In this document: positions 1-7,852 of the stretch, in pieces
Layout: the number at the start of each line of letters is the position of its first letter
How positions within the stretch are numbered: the stretch's first letter is position 1
Source of the DNA: Aliivibrio sp. S3MY1
GTDB taxonomy: Bacteria; Pseudomonadota; Gammaproteobacteria; Enterobacterales; Vibrionaceae
DNA: 55,644 nt
Direction of reading: 5' to 3'
Assembly (NCBI RefSeq): GCF_028765575.1
Contig: NZ_JARACO010000022.1
Span: 1-55,644, forward strand
Made by a program: the position numbers and the translations under genes
The notes under the pieces: generated by a model
Database searches by the model: none
What the model saw: only the letters and a program-made list of their open reading frames with translations
What the model was told of the DNA's origin: nothing

Positions 1-902
1 TAATAGTGTTGTAAACACGGTGCACAAATAAGATCGTCGATATAGCCCACTCTACCTTTATGGCAACGGACACATAATCCATCTAAAGATCTCAATATTA
101 TGCTTGCTTTTTTATTTGGTATCGTCGTTTTCCTTGATGCTTTATACGATTTAGACCGCTTTTCGATTATGGAAATAGCACTAACTGGTGGTAATGTGTT
201 AGATTTTTCAATCATATCCTTCAACTTAGCTTTCAAGTCTTTCTTTCGTGAAGAATAACGAACATGAGTCAACCAGCGACGAGTACCAAATTTAAACACA
301 TAATCCATAACCAACTCTTTGAACGAATTATTATCTTGATTAATAAAGTCATCATAAATACATTTCAGGGATTCTAGGTCAATATCGATTAAGGATAAGT
401 GTTCTTCTTCCTTAGGAAGGAAACTTGGACTTGGGCGGCCGTTATAACTAAAATGAATACCTACCGGATAACCGCTAATATGACAAATAATATCGAGTTC
501 GTTCAATGGTGCTGAAGGTTCGACTTCAAATTTTTCTATAAGTAACTTATGTGACTGTGTTACATAGCCAGTTACCGTATTTTCTCGGTCAAACTTGTCA
601 CTTTCTTTAAATTCAATAACCCATTCAGGAAACAACATCTCAAACGATTCTAACTCACGAATACTTTGCTTTATAACCAGCCTTGCTACCACACAAAATG
701 AATATTCACATTCAATTTTTTCGACTGGGTCATCTTTAGCTTTTTTATCATGGGCAAAATGATGTACCTTTTTTTCAGGATCACCTTTCTTTGCGATTAA
801 TGCTTGTTTACAGCTCGGGCATATACAGTCACAAGCACGACCACGTACTACTTCGCTAACGTCATAGAACTTATCTTGCTTTAATCCAAAAGGAATTAAC
901 AT
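1..902 (-). CDS. CoiA-like protein with zinc-finger motifs, partial (C-terminus beyond the left edge)
   Basis: The frame is open from an ATG at 902 to base 1, giving about 300 residues. Near the N-terminus there is a Cys cluster (CDCICPSC, about residues 24-31) followed by HHFAH (about residues 50-54). This is the arrangement of the CoiA-like N-terminal region, which precedes a predicted nuclease domain in that family. The visible C-terminal part has a second Cys pair set (CVRC and CAPC), a likely zinc finger. CoiA itself is a competence factor, but plasmid relatives have no settled role, so only the family resemblance is claimed. If the window is a circle, the frame continues across the join and stops with TGA at 55608-55610, giving about 312 residues. 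Confidence 0.6.
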   Translation of the reverse strand, partial: MLIPFGLKQDKFYDVSEVVRGRACDCICPSCKQALIAKKGDPEKKVHHFAHDKKAKDDPVEKIECEYSFCVVARLVIKQSIRELESFEMLFPEWVIEFKESDKFDRENTVTGYVTQSHKLLIEKFEVEPSAPLNELDIICHISGYPVGIHFSYNGRPSPSFLPKEEEHLSLIDIDLESLKCIYDDFINQDNNSFKELVMDYVFKFGTRRWLTHVRYSSRKKDLKAKLKDMIEKSNTLPPVSAISIIEKRSKSYKASRKTTIPNKKASIILRSLDGLCVRCHKGRVGYIDDLICAPCLQHY

Positions 903-995
903 ATTAACCTCGGTACATGCTCAATAATATACGGTAATTAATACCGCTAAACCCAACTGTAATGCAAGATGAAAAAACACTTGTTTAGAAAATAG

Positions 996-1105
996 GTGAC
1001 ATTAGGGTCTACCCTAATGTCACAGGGTTAATTTTAGCCCTAAAATCATTTTGTCATCACCTTTTTGTCATGTAATATTAGATCATTACTTTAATGACAC
1101 CTAGG
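996..1105. promoter_or_regulatory. res: res-like resolvase recombination site upstream of the resolvase gene
   Basis: Positions 996-1023 form a perfect palindrome with 13-bp arms, GTGACATTAGGGT and its complement, around a central CT. That is the 28-bp size expected of a resolvase subsite I. Further TGTCA/TGACA half-sites follow at about 1052-1095, where subsites II and III would lie. The site ends just before the resolvase start, as in Tn3-type elements where the resolvase binds res and represses itself. The asymmetric CT centre is unusual, because many Tn3-type sites have AT or TA there. Confidence 0.6.
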
Positions 1106-1113
1106 CTCAATTC

Positions 1114-1743
1114 ATGTACATATTTGGCTATCTAAGAGCATCAACCAAAGAGCAAGATGCAAAAAGAGCACAAGACAGCTTAAAGTCTTTTGCTGAAGAT
1201 AAAGGTGCTCGTATTGCTGGTTGGTATATTGAGAACGTTTCAGGCGCATCACTACAAAGACCTGAGTTAATGCGATTACTTAAAGATGCAGAAAAAGGCG
1301 ACGCTATACTTATTGAGCAAGTTGATCGCCTTTCTCGTCTTAATGATGAAGATTGGGAAACACTCAAAGCATTAATCAATAAAAAACAATTAAAAGTGAT
1401 CAGCTTAGATTTGCCAACCAGCCACACAGTACTAATGAAACATCATAATGATGATTTTACATCAGCCATGTTCAGAGCCATCAATAATATGATGTTAGAC
1501 ATGCTGGCCGCTATTGCACGAAAAGATTACCAAGATAGACGAAGACGTCAGGTTCAAGGTATTGAAAGAGCCAAGATCGAAGGTTTTTACAGAGGCCGAA
1601 GACCAGATCTAGATATGCATGAAAAAATAATCCAACTTCGTGTACATAATCAGTTAAGTGTCAATGCAACAGCGAAGTTGGTAGGAGTATCGGCAAGAAC
1701 TGTGATACGAATAGTTAAATATCATAACGAGAATTTGATATAA
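1114..1743 (+). CDS. tnpR: Serine recombinase / resolvase (Tn3 TnpR type)
   Basis: This 209-residue protein starts with YLRAST, which supplies the catalytic Ser at residue 10 and the nearby Arg. The resolvase signature EQVDRLSR follows at about residues 68-75, and the C-terminus has a helix-turn-helix (LSVNATAKLVGVSARTVIR). Length and domain order fit small resolvases, which cut and exchange DNA at res sites to resolve cointegrates or plasmid dimers. Subsite I at 996-1023 lies directly upstream. The gene may keep the plasmid monomeric, and it could act on the related sites near 47.9, 52.9 and 55.6 kb. Confidence 0.88.
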   Translation: MYIFGYLRASTKEQDAKRAQDSLKSFAEDKGARIAGWYIENVSGASLQRPELMRLLKDAEKGDAILIEQVDRLSRLNDEDWETLKALINKKQLKVISLDLPTSHTVLMKHHNDDFTSAMFRAINNMMLDMLAAIARKDYQDRRRRQVQGIERAKIEGFYRGRRPDLDMHEKIIQLRVHNQLSVNATAKLVGVSARTVIRIVKYHNENLI

Positions 1744-1770
1744 CTTATTAATAAATATTAAAACTTAATT

Positions 1771-1792
1771 GTGTATTACACATGTAATACAC
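1771..1792. repeat. parS: par-site palindrome 1 (putative centromere or operator)
   Basis: The arms are GTGTATTACA and TGTAATACAC around a central CA, with perfect 10-bp symmetry. The site touches the stop codon of the small partition gene. Related palindromes lie at 2095-2116, 2886-2905 and 2935-2960, so it is part of a set around the two par genes. Confidence 0.6.
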
Positions 1793-2094
1793 TAATTCAT
1801 TAAGTTAATTTGTTCAATTATTTTATTCTCATCTATATCATCTTTAATTGCATAAAGAGCCCTAAATAATTTAGCTGGAGATACCTTTCTTGGAGTATCT
1901 TTTTGTAAATCAGCTACCCAATCAGCTATATCTTTTTTATCTGAAATAGACAATCTGAGAGATAAAGGAGGTACTTTATATGTTGTATTAATCTTATCCG
2001 AAACGGTAGTTATTTTTTTCTTTGTATCGTTAAATACTTTATCAGCTCGATGACTTAAAGCTGACGACGCTCCTTTTTTTACCAACTTATTCAT
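1792..2094 (-). CDS. Putative centromere-binding partition protein (ParB/ParG-like)
   Basis: This 100-residue basic protein is encoded 5 bp downstream of parA on the same strand, the usual place for the DNA-binding partner of a ParA ATPase. The N-terminal third is Lys-rich and probably flexible. The C-terminal part (LSLRLSISDKKDIADWV, then SPAKLFRALYAI) suggests a strand followed by helices, as in ribbon-helix-helix factors. No ParB nuclease-type domain is visible, so a small type Ib-like partner is more likely than classical ParB. The role is inferred mainly from position and from the palindromes on either side. Confidence 0.6.
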   Translation of the reverse strand: MNKLVKKGASSALSHRADKVFNDTKKKITTVSDKINTTYKVPPLSLRLSISDKKDIADWVADLQKDTPRKVSPAKLFRALYAIKDDIDENKIIEQINLMN

Positions 2095-2116
2095 ATGTAT
2101 TACCTATGTAGTACAT
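2095..2116. repeat. parS: par-site palindrome 2, between the two par genes
   Basis: ATGTATTACC and TGTAGTACAT flank a central TA, with 8 of 10 positions symmetric. It overlaps the end of parA and the leader of the small partition gene, so it could serve as operator as well as centromere. Confidence 0.5.
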
Positions 2117-2876
2117 TAATTATTTCTTGTGTTAATCGTTTATAGTCATTAACAACCGTAGAACCTGATTTATAAAAACGAACAGGATTAGATAGAGCAT
2201 TAGCTTGGCTAATATGCTCTGATCTGCGAACAGATGAACTCAACACATTTTCAGCTACATGTTTTAGTTCGGCATCAAGGAAACCATTAATAAGCCCATT
2301 TCTAGAATCTACTTCATTCCTAAATATTTTATAATTAGAATCACCTTCTTTTATCTCATCAAGCGCATCTAATAAAGGAGATACCCCATCAATCGAAAAG
2401 GCTCCGCTATCTACAGGGATTAATACCAAATCGGAGCACTGTATAGCATTTAAGGTAGTCAAAGATAAATTAGGAGGAGTATCCAATATAACAAAATCAA
2501 ATAATGTATTTATTTCAGCTAAATGCCTAGATAAAATCCTCTCTCTATTAATTTTTGTTAATGAAGTTTCAATAACCCTAGAAAGCTGAATATCAGCAGG
2601 GATTAAATATAAATTTTCAATTTCTTTTTCTCCAGCTAATGCTGGTCGAATCGTATCTTTAATATTCGCAATTTTAGGCTTATCAAATAAATATGCAGAA
2701 GATAATTCAAAATCAAACTCCCCAACACCACAAGAAAGAGCTTTTGATGTATTCCCTTGAGGATCTAAATCGATAATTAAGGTTCTTTTTTTTCTAGCTA
2801 ATTCAGCAGCTACATTAATCACAGTAGTAGTTTTACCTACACCACCTTTTTGATTTGCAACACTAATAATTCTCAT
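2100..2876 (-). CDS. parA: ParA-type partition ATPase
   Basis: The 258-residue protein has the deviant Walker A motif KGGVGKTTT at about residues 10-18, then LIIDLDPQGN (Walker A') and FVILDTPPN (Walker B). These define the ParA/MinD family. ParA proteins bind ATP and non-specific DNA and move plasmid copies apart with a centromere-binding partner, here probably the next gene. The lack of a long N-terminal helix-turn-helix region makes it closer to short, type Ib ParA proteins. Palindromes at 2886-2960 just upstream are likely operator or centromere sites. Confidence 0.92.
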   Translation of the reverse strand: MRIISVANQKGGVGKTTTVINVAAELARKKRTLIIDLDPQGNTSKALSCGVGEFDFELSSAYLFDKPKIANIKDTIRPALAGEKEIENLYLIPADIQLSRVIETSLTKINRERILSRHLAEINTLFDFVILDTPPNLSLTTLNAIQCSDLVLIPVDSGAFSIDGVSPLLDALDEIKEGDSNYKIFRNEVDSRNGLINGFLDAELKHVAENVLSSSVRRSEHISQANALSNPVRFYKSGSTVVNDYKRLTQEIINVLHR

Positions 2877-2885
2877 ACAATCACC

Positions 2886-2960
2886 TGTAGTACTTATGTA
2901 CTACATATAATAGCAAGAATAAGACCACAAATAAAGCTGTATTACACATGTAGTACAGCT
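2886..2960. repeat. parS: par-site palindromes 3 and 4 upstream of parA
   Basis: Two palindromes lie upstream of parA. Site 3 (2886-2905) has arms TGTAGTAC and GTACTACA around TTAT. Site 4 (2935-2960) has 12-bp arms starting AGCTGTATTACA with one mismatch, around CA. Both match the sites at 1771 and 2095, and the parA promoter must lie in or next to them, which suggests autoregulation. Confidence 0.55.
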
Positions 2961-3011
2961 TTATTTTAGTAACTGATTTGAGGTATGTCAGGAAAATGGA
3001 AACTATCGATG

Positions 3012-3761
3012 TTAATTTTTAGTTCTAGAAAACTCATGCTCATTCGATTTTAATAAATGCCGTATGTTGTTAAAATCATCAGTCGAAAAGCTTATATTGA
3101 TATTCTGATCTTGTTCACGTAACCAATTTTCAAACATGTTACGTTTAAGTATCTCTGTTTGAGGTTTCTTTTCACCTGTTTGTTTATATATCTTAGCCGT
3201 TGGATGCGTAAACACGACAACTGATAATAAGGGCCACTTATCTATATATTTTGATTCTAAAAGTTCTTTTAAAAGTGATGTCGTTCGTAATGATTGAAGA
3301 GAAGCATTTTTATAAAATTTTTTACCATTCTGTGAGCTTATTTGATACCACTCTTTATCACTGTTACAGTATACTTCTCCAGCGTAATGTTTTACCTCTA
3401 CGACAATAAGCCCAACTTTAGGCATGAGAACAAGAAAATCAACCTCGAAATTACGACCTTTAAATATCATATTTTCAGTAGTTATATATCCGTTAATAAG
3501 ATTTCCCTTTAGTTCTTTCAGTTTGGCTCTCATCAGTTTTTCACCATAATCACCTGCTTCTTTTCTCTTATATGCTGAATAATTAAATGAATTTAAATCA
3601 GAAATATCTGGTATGTTCCAATTATCATGGTTTGATTCTCGATATGAACTTTTCTTATTTCTCGTCAAAAATACTGAAATAACGGCAACAATACAGGCGC
3701 CTATAGGTCCGACAAGAACAAAACCAACAATTGTAGCAAATACTATTTTCTTAGCTCTCAA
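3012..3761 (-). CDS. Membrane-anchored NERD-domain protein
   Basis: This 249-residue protein has an N-terminal hydrophobic segment (about residues 8-32, one or two short passes). A NERD (nuclease-related) domain follows, with AGDYGEKL, FEVDFLVL and GLIVVEVKHYAGEV in order. The conserved D in EVDFLVL and the ExK of VEVKHYAG match the PD-(D/E)xK-like active-site pattern. NERD proteins are predicted nucleases or nucleic-acid-processing factors, common on plasmids, with no settled function. It lies downstream of the parA upstream sites in the opposite sense of growth and is probably its own unit. Confidence 0.75.
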   Translation of the reverse strand: MRAKKIVFATIVGFVLVGPIGACIVAVISVFLTRNKKSSYRESNHDNWNIPDISDLNSFNYSAYKRKEAGDYGEKLMRAKLKELKGNLINGYITTENMIFKGRNFEVDFLVLMPKVGLIVVEVKHYAGEVYCNSDKEWYQISSQNGKKFYKNASLQSLRTTSLLKELLESKYIDKWPLLSVVVFTHPTAKIYKQTGEKKPQTEILKRNMFENWLREQDQNINISFSTDDFNNIRHLLKSNEHEFSRTKN

Positions 3762-3784
3762 GATTAAATCCTAAATTATTTCAT

Positions 3785-4114
3785 TCATCGTATTTTCTGA
3801 ATGGATGCAGACCAACTAAATGTTTTATCCGTCTCTTTCAAAATCTTAGGGTTATCTATTCTCGCTTTTTTAGCCAAAATGAGTCGCTTACATCTTTCTC
3901 TATTGAGTTTGAAAATATTTTGTAAGGCTTGCTCTTTATACTCTTCACCATTACTTTCACACACACTGGCGATAGTAGAAAAATCACTTTGCTTTAACGA
4001 ATAGATACTGCTGTGTATTTTTGATGTGGCTTTGTCTCGTGTTTCACCATTGTTCATCATTAACTGAATAAGCTCATTATCTTCTCGGGTTAATTCACGA
4101 TGGGTTTCATTCAT
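3785..4114 (-). CDS. Hypothetical protein
   Basis: This 109-residue charged protein has no signal peptide or membrane segment and appears mostly helical. It lies 23 bp upstream of the NERD gene on the same strand and may share its transcript. I recognise no family. A possible ribosome site (GGAAAATG region) precedes the ATG. Confidence 0.6.
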   Translation of the reverse strand: MNETHRELTREDNELIQLMMNNGETRDKATSKIHSSIYSLKQSDFSTIASVCESNGEEYKEQALQNIFKLNRERCKRLILAKKARIDNPKILKETDKTFSWSASIQKIR

Positions 4115-4169
4115 TTTTCATTTTCCAATAATCTTTCTATTTTATTATTACATCACGGATAAAATAACA

Positions 4170-4781
4170 TTACTGAGCGGCGGCAGGGGATGAAGTCGCC
4201 GTAACTTTATGCAAAAGTAAGGTGGCGCATCTGTCTTCGATAGAGGTCGATACATGCTCTGCAATAAACATTCCTTCCTCGTGGCCATTAATTAATTCCA
4301 CCAATCGACTTGGCTCATCCATAATAATATAATTTGGTAAGGGCTCAATCAATTCATTATCACTATTAAAACAATGCTCTATCGCCTTTTCACTCGAATA
4401 GATAACCCCTTTCTCTCGCGTAATATCAGGATCATCCAATGTGGACTCAAACCCATGATCTTCATAAAGATATGTCAATAAAGCAAAAAGACGATCTGCA
4501 TCCGTAAATTTATCGGCGTACTGATGATTCATGGCATGAAGTGACCATAATTGAGCTTCAGTCTCTCCATTTTTACGAGCGATAAGCAGTAACGATTTAA
4601 TGTCTTTTTTTATCATTTCGTTACGTGGTAACTTAATTTGTTTTTTAAAATATTGAATGAGTAACTCATTACGTTTTTCTTTAGGTAGAAATCGACCTGT
4701 TACATTAAGGCGGCTGTAAATTAATAATAATGCACTGCTTACAAATTCAGAAAATTGTTGATGGTACTTTAGTTGACTCAT
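4170..4781 (-). CDS. Hypothetical protein
   Basis: This is about 203 residues from the ATG at 4781; an in-frame GTG three codons upstream is an alternative start. It is a soluble, mainly helical, acidic protein with no motif I recognise. It lies between the presumed replication origin and the hypothetical gene at 3785-4114, all on the minus strand, so it may be a maintenance accessory gene. A short Ala-rich tail ends the protein. Confidence 0.55.
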   Translation of the reverse strand: MSQLKYHQQFSEFVSSALLLIYSRLNVTGRFLPKEKRNELLIQYFKKQIKLPRNEMIKKDIKSLLLIARKNGETEAQLWSLHAMNHQYADKFTDADRLFALLTYLYEDHGFESTLDDPDITREKGVIYSSEKAIEHCFNSDNELIEPLPNYIIMDEPSRLVELINGHEEGMFIAEHVSTSIEDRCATLLLHKVTATSSPAAAQ

Positions 4782-4790
4782 GAATATCAC

Positions 4791-5558
4791 TCATGGCTGA
4801 CGAGACAAGTAGAATACTAAAAAAAGTATGTTTTTTACGGCAAAAAATCATTATTTGATGAATGACTCTCATTTTAAGCGATGTTTTAACGTGTTAAAAC
4901 TCGTTTAAAATACAAAGCGATGCACAAAAAGAGACCTATAAGGGTCATGACTCGATGATGATCTAGATTAGTAGTCCAGAGTCACCCACAACCACAAGAT
5001 TGCTTGTAAGCTCATCGGTGGATAAATAACACTTAATTAAAGGTAACCTCAGCCCCTTTCCTGCAAGAATGCTCTTAAGTGTGTTGTTTTGTCAGAGTGC
5101 GCTTAATCTTCCTGTCGGATGACAAAAGAAATGTTCAGCGCAGCCAGTAGGGTGATGAATTATTCATGTGTGATGGCATTGAACTGGCTGGGGGCCCGTT
5201 AATTTTCTTTTGAAATCTTTTTGTGTATGAAGTGTAAATTGAAAATTAATGGGAGGTACTTAATGTTCTAGTCTTTTATCAACAAAGGATAACTGTTGGA
5301 AATAAATAATCTTTTTGAAATATATAAGTAAAGAATATTAGCAAGGATAACAGGGACAATCCTTCGAGTTGATAAAGGGGTCATTCCGACATCTGTGTAT
5401 AACTAAGTAGTACAACAGAAAAAGAGACCACGTAAAGGGGATAGGAAAGCAAAATAAACATCAAAACAGGGCTAGTTTATCTTATAAAACAACAAAATAA
5501 ATGAGCAGGCGTGAGTTATCCTACCCAATTAAGAGCATGATCCTATCGCTATTTATCA
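4791..5558. other. oriV: Non-coding region downstream of repA, likely replication origin (oriV)
   Basis: About 770 bp hold no convincing gene. In IncFII-type replicons the origin lies downstream of repA, which is where this region is. It contains a perfect DnaA box at 5394-5402 and a near match (TTATCCACC on the minus strand) at about 5027-5035. An 8-bp inverted repeat, CAGCCAGT at 5141-5148 and ACTGGCTG at 5183-5190, encloses a smaller palindrome ATGAATTATTCAT. I saw no regular iterons. The origin call is inference from position and these sites. Confidence 0.5.
5394..5402 (-). promoter_or_regulatory. DnaA box
   Basis: The minus-strand sequence is TTATACACA, an exact match to the DnaA consensus TTATNCACA, lying about 160 bp past the end of repA. 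Confidence 0.5.
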
Positions 5559-6488
5559 TTAAATAGGTATGGGAGAGAGGGGAGTGATCTGACGAACCGC
5601 TAACCCCATACGAGATAACAGGTTATTGGCCATCTTTGTGATGTTCTTTTGCTCTAAGCTAATCTCCCAGCCTTTATCTTTGATGCGCTGCACCAATTTA
5701 CGGGAAATGTAACTCATGCGCTCAAGAGGCGGCATGTCTGAGAGTTTTATCTTATAGCTTGAGGTGACTTGCGTATGCCTATGCTCCCACACTCGTAAAA
5801 TATTGTTTTGGCAAAAGGTTTTTAGCGCAAAATCTGCATCATACTGCTCTTGACGTTTCGCCGCTTCAATTTGACGACGTTGGATCTCTATCGATCTCAA
5901 ACGAGCCAGCTCATCATTATTAATGCCAAGCAATTCATAAAAGAGGGGAGTAGCACATAAGGTTCTTGGTAAATGGCCACCATGCAGAACGTCTTGAACC
6001 GATTGGCCGCTATACTCAGGCTCATACAACAAACCCATCACCACCAACTCTTTCATAATAATCGAAATCGTTGAGCTCGATACCTTGATCTCTTTGCCGA
6101 TCTCAATGCACAAACGAGTGACGTTAATGCAGCCCGTTACTGCATCGGAATGATACGAGATCCAGCGCATCGCATTTTCAAGATTCTGCTTATGATCGAC
6201 TCTAAAGGACAAGTTACGCTTGCGCATACCCGCTTCGATTAAACGATAAACCAAACAAGGCCACTGCGCATTGAGCCACACACCGTGTTTTTCAACAGTA
6301 TTAAACAGTTTACGGTTTAACGTGGGTATGGATTTGATTTTACGATGCTCACGCGCAATCAGCTCACGAGCACCATTACTATCAGGCTCACCTAATGCTT
6401 CATCAGGATACCAAACAGGGGCAATCGCCCATTTCTTTGAGTGCGTGGTCGAGTTTTGTAACGAAGTGGCTAGGTTAGCTTCTGACAT
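5559..6488 (-). CDS. repA: Replication initiation protein, IncFII RepA-like family
   Basis: This is about 309 residues from the ATG at 6488, which has AAGG eight bases upstream; a GTG at 6497 is the alternative. The middle part (WISYHSDAVTGCINVTRL, then STISIIMKELVVMGLLYEPEY) follows the pattern of IncFII RepA, a winged-helix region that reads the origin. A Gln/Arg-rich helix follows, as in that family. RepA opens the origin and loads the replisome, acting mainly in cis. A leader reading frame overlaps its start (6475-6606), suggesting translational coupling as in IncFII and IncB/I replicons. The match was made by eye without alignment. Confidence 0.7.
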   Translation of the reverse strand: MSEANLATSLQNSTTHSKKWAIAPVWYPDEALGEPDSNGARELIAREHRKIKSIPTLNRKLFNTVEKHGVWLNAQWPCLVYRLIEAGMRKRNLSFRVDHKQNLENAMRWISYHSDAVTGCINVTRLCIEIGKEIKVSSSTISIIMKELVVMGLLYEPEYSGQSVQDVLHGGHLPRTLCATPLFYELLGINNDELARLRSIEIQRRQIEAAKRQEQYDADFALKTFCQNNILRVWEHRHTQVTSSYKIKLSDMPPLERMSYISRKLVQRIKDKGWEISLEQKNITKMANNLLSRMGLAVRQITPLSPIPI

Positions 6489-6606
6489 CAGACACACCTT
6501 CTAAACACACTCGAACACTCGTCAATATATGAAGAGGGGAGGGGATGCGTCTAAAATTGGGTCTGAGTTTCACAGGCAATATGCCCGCTGGTATTAAATT
6601 GGTCAT
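6475..6606 (-). CDS. Putative repA leader peptide
   Basis: A 43-codon frame starts at ATG 6606 and stops at TAA 6475-6477, overlapping the repA start by 14 bp. In IncFII (tap) and IncI/B (repY) replicons, translation of a leader peptide is required for repA translation and is the target of antisense control. The overlap fits that scheme. The peptide has no clear ribosome site, and the same frame is open further upstream to 6786, so the start is uncertain. Confidence 0.35.
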   Translation of the reverse strand: MTNLIPAGILPVKLRPNFRRIPSPLHILTSVRVCLEGVSDVRS

Positions 6607-6632
6607 TGTATGATTCCGAAAGATTTTAGGGA

Positions 6633-6654
6633 TGCTTGGTTGCGACGCCAAACA
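6633..6654 (-). other. Leader stem-loop upstream of repA
   Basis: On the minus strand TGTTTGG and CCAAGCA pair through seven bases (one G-U) around the loop CGTCGCAA. It lies in the presumed repA leader and could be an antisense or pseudoknot target. No antisense promoter was identified. Confidence 0.3.
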
Positions 6655-6712
6655 TTGAGTAGTTAATGTAGAGGAAAAGATCCAAAAGATCAACCCCTTG
6701 AATTTTAGGCAC

Positions 6713-6745
6713 AAAAAAAGCCGTCTACTTTCGGGAAGACGGCTT
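6713..6745 (-). terminator. Rho-independent terminator in the repA leader
   Basis: On the minus strand AAGCCGTCT pairs with AGACGGCTT around a 10-nt loop and is followed by a run of T. It lies about 225 bp upstream of repA in the same sense. No minus-strand gene lies upstream of it, so it either shields repA from readthrough or acts as an attenuator. Confidence 0.65.
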
Positions 6746-6786
6746 ATTTGCGAATGCTTTTTGGTCAGATTCGCGGTCCGACACAC

Positions 6787-7197
6787 TCTAATTCTTTAGC
6801 AAAAATACACCATATATCACACGAGGCATTACATGGTGAGCAGAGCGCTATATGTTGCACTCTCACTTCAAGAACTATGAATAATTATAAAGAGATGCGC
6901 TAAAAACATCAAGTAATCACTGATATTTTTTTAAAAATATTTACCATAATATACATAATACGTATTGTTATCAACAGCTTAAGAGTTGCCTATTGCGCTC
7001 ACTATAATCAGTGATAACTAATCACGGATTATATTCCTATACAACAAATCTATCACGCACTTTTTTTCTAATCTGCTTACACGCGCACATCAAAAAATAA
7101 CCAAAACAAAATTAATTACTATATATCAATAACTTACACAAGTGCGCAGCATGTATATTATGGTAAATAGCTTTATTCATCGCTAAAAAGGCAATTC
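6787..7197. other. AT-rich intergenic region between repA and the ribbon-helix-helix gene
   Basis: About 400 bp without a gene lie between divergent units. It holds the long inverted repeat at 6938-7169, and promoters for repA and the 55-residue gene must both lie here. No other clear element was seen. Confidence 0.4.
6938..7169. repeat. 19-bp perfect inverted repeat, arms 194 bp apart
   Basis: Arm 1 (6938-6956) reads TATTTACCATAATATACAT and arm 2 (7151-7169) is its exact reverse complement. Arm 2 ends 29 bp before the ribbon-helix-helix start codon. Paired sites of this type suit a DNA-looping operator or a relaxosome/partition site; the nearby ribbon-helix-helix protein is the obvious candidate binder. 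Confidence 0.6.
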
Positions 7198-7365
7198 ATG
7201 ACAAAAAAAACAGCCACAAAAGCCGTCGGCCTTTGGTTTGAGCTCGATAAAGAGACCAATCGTCTACTCACTCTTCAAGCAGAAAAACACGGCAGAAGTA
7301 AGCGAGCAGAAGCCCTTGAAATAGTCAAAAACAATGTTCACAAAAAGAATACTAACAGAATTTAG
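7198..7365 (+). CDS. Small ribbon-helix-helix DNA-binding protein
   Basis: This 55-residue protein has a single Arc/MetJ-like fold: a strand AVGLWFEL, a helix NRLLTLQAEKHG, then RSKRAEALEIVKNNV. Such proteins act as dimeric repressors (plasmid copy or transfer control) or relaxosome accessories like TraY and MobC-type factors. It sits between the replication region and the long transfer operon, right behind a 19-bp inverted repeat, so a role as local repressor or oriT-binding protein is likely. An AAAAAGG ribosome site precedes the ATG. Confidence 0.7.
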   Translation: MTKKTATKAVGLWFELDKETNRLLTLQAEKHGRSKRAEALEIVKNNVHKKNTNRI

Positions 7366-7642
7366 TGTTCTTTTTTGAATAAAGATCCAACTTTTGGATC
7401 TACCGCTCTTTAAGAATTTGGGAACCTGTCCGCTGCTGTGCAGTTAAACATGCTATCGGTAAGCCACTTTTATGAGGAGTGTAAGACTTATTAGATCACT
7501 GAAAATGCGTTGAAAACAGCAGTAAGTCTATGGAAGTGCCTGCCGTGTGAATATCCACGTTCAGAGCGCCATAGCATTTTATTAGGCAAGCTCACTTGCA
7601 TAAGCGAGCTTACCTAATCATCACGGATAAAAAGGAATGGTT
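7366..7642. other. Intergenic region with stem-loops
   Basis: About 275 bp without a convincing gene. AGATCCAA and TTGGATCT form a hairpin at about 7383-7400. AAGCTC and GAGCTT form another within 7580-7620, just before the next gene. Neither has a clear T-run, so these may be leader structures of the transfer operon. Confidence 0.35.
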
Positions 7643-7852
7643 GTGAGAATGACCCAAAATGAAATACGCGAAGCCGCACTTAATATTTCTCTCATGCGTG
7701 AAGGCAATAAACCACGTACTGAACGTATCGATCGTGAAGCAAAACAACGCATCGATGACAAATGGTATCAATGGCAATTACGACAAATACATGAGGATGG
7801 ATTGATGTTATCACCTCCGCCTTCTCTTGGGTTTACTCAACGATGCAAATAG
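7643..7852 (+). CDS. Hypothetical small protein
   Basis: This protein is about 69 residues, highly charged, with no membrane segment. AAAGG at 7631-7635 sits about seven bases before a GTG at 7643, which is chosen as start; ATG at 7637 and 7649 are in frame and possible. It lies between the ribbon-helix-helix gene and the transfer operon. I do not recognise a family. Confidence 0.5.
   Translation: MRMTQNEIREAALNISLMREGNKPRTERIDREAKQRIDDKWYQWQLRQIHEDGLMLSPPPSLGFTQRCK

Noticed and set aside
4791-5558. Iterons at the origin
   Set aside because: No regular direct repeats of 15-22 bp were found; only DnaA-box matches and one interrupted inverted repeat.
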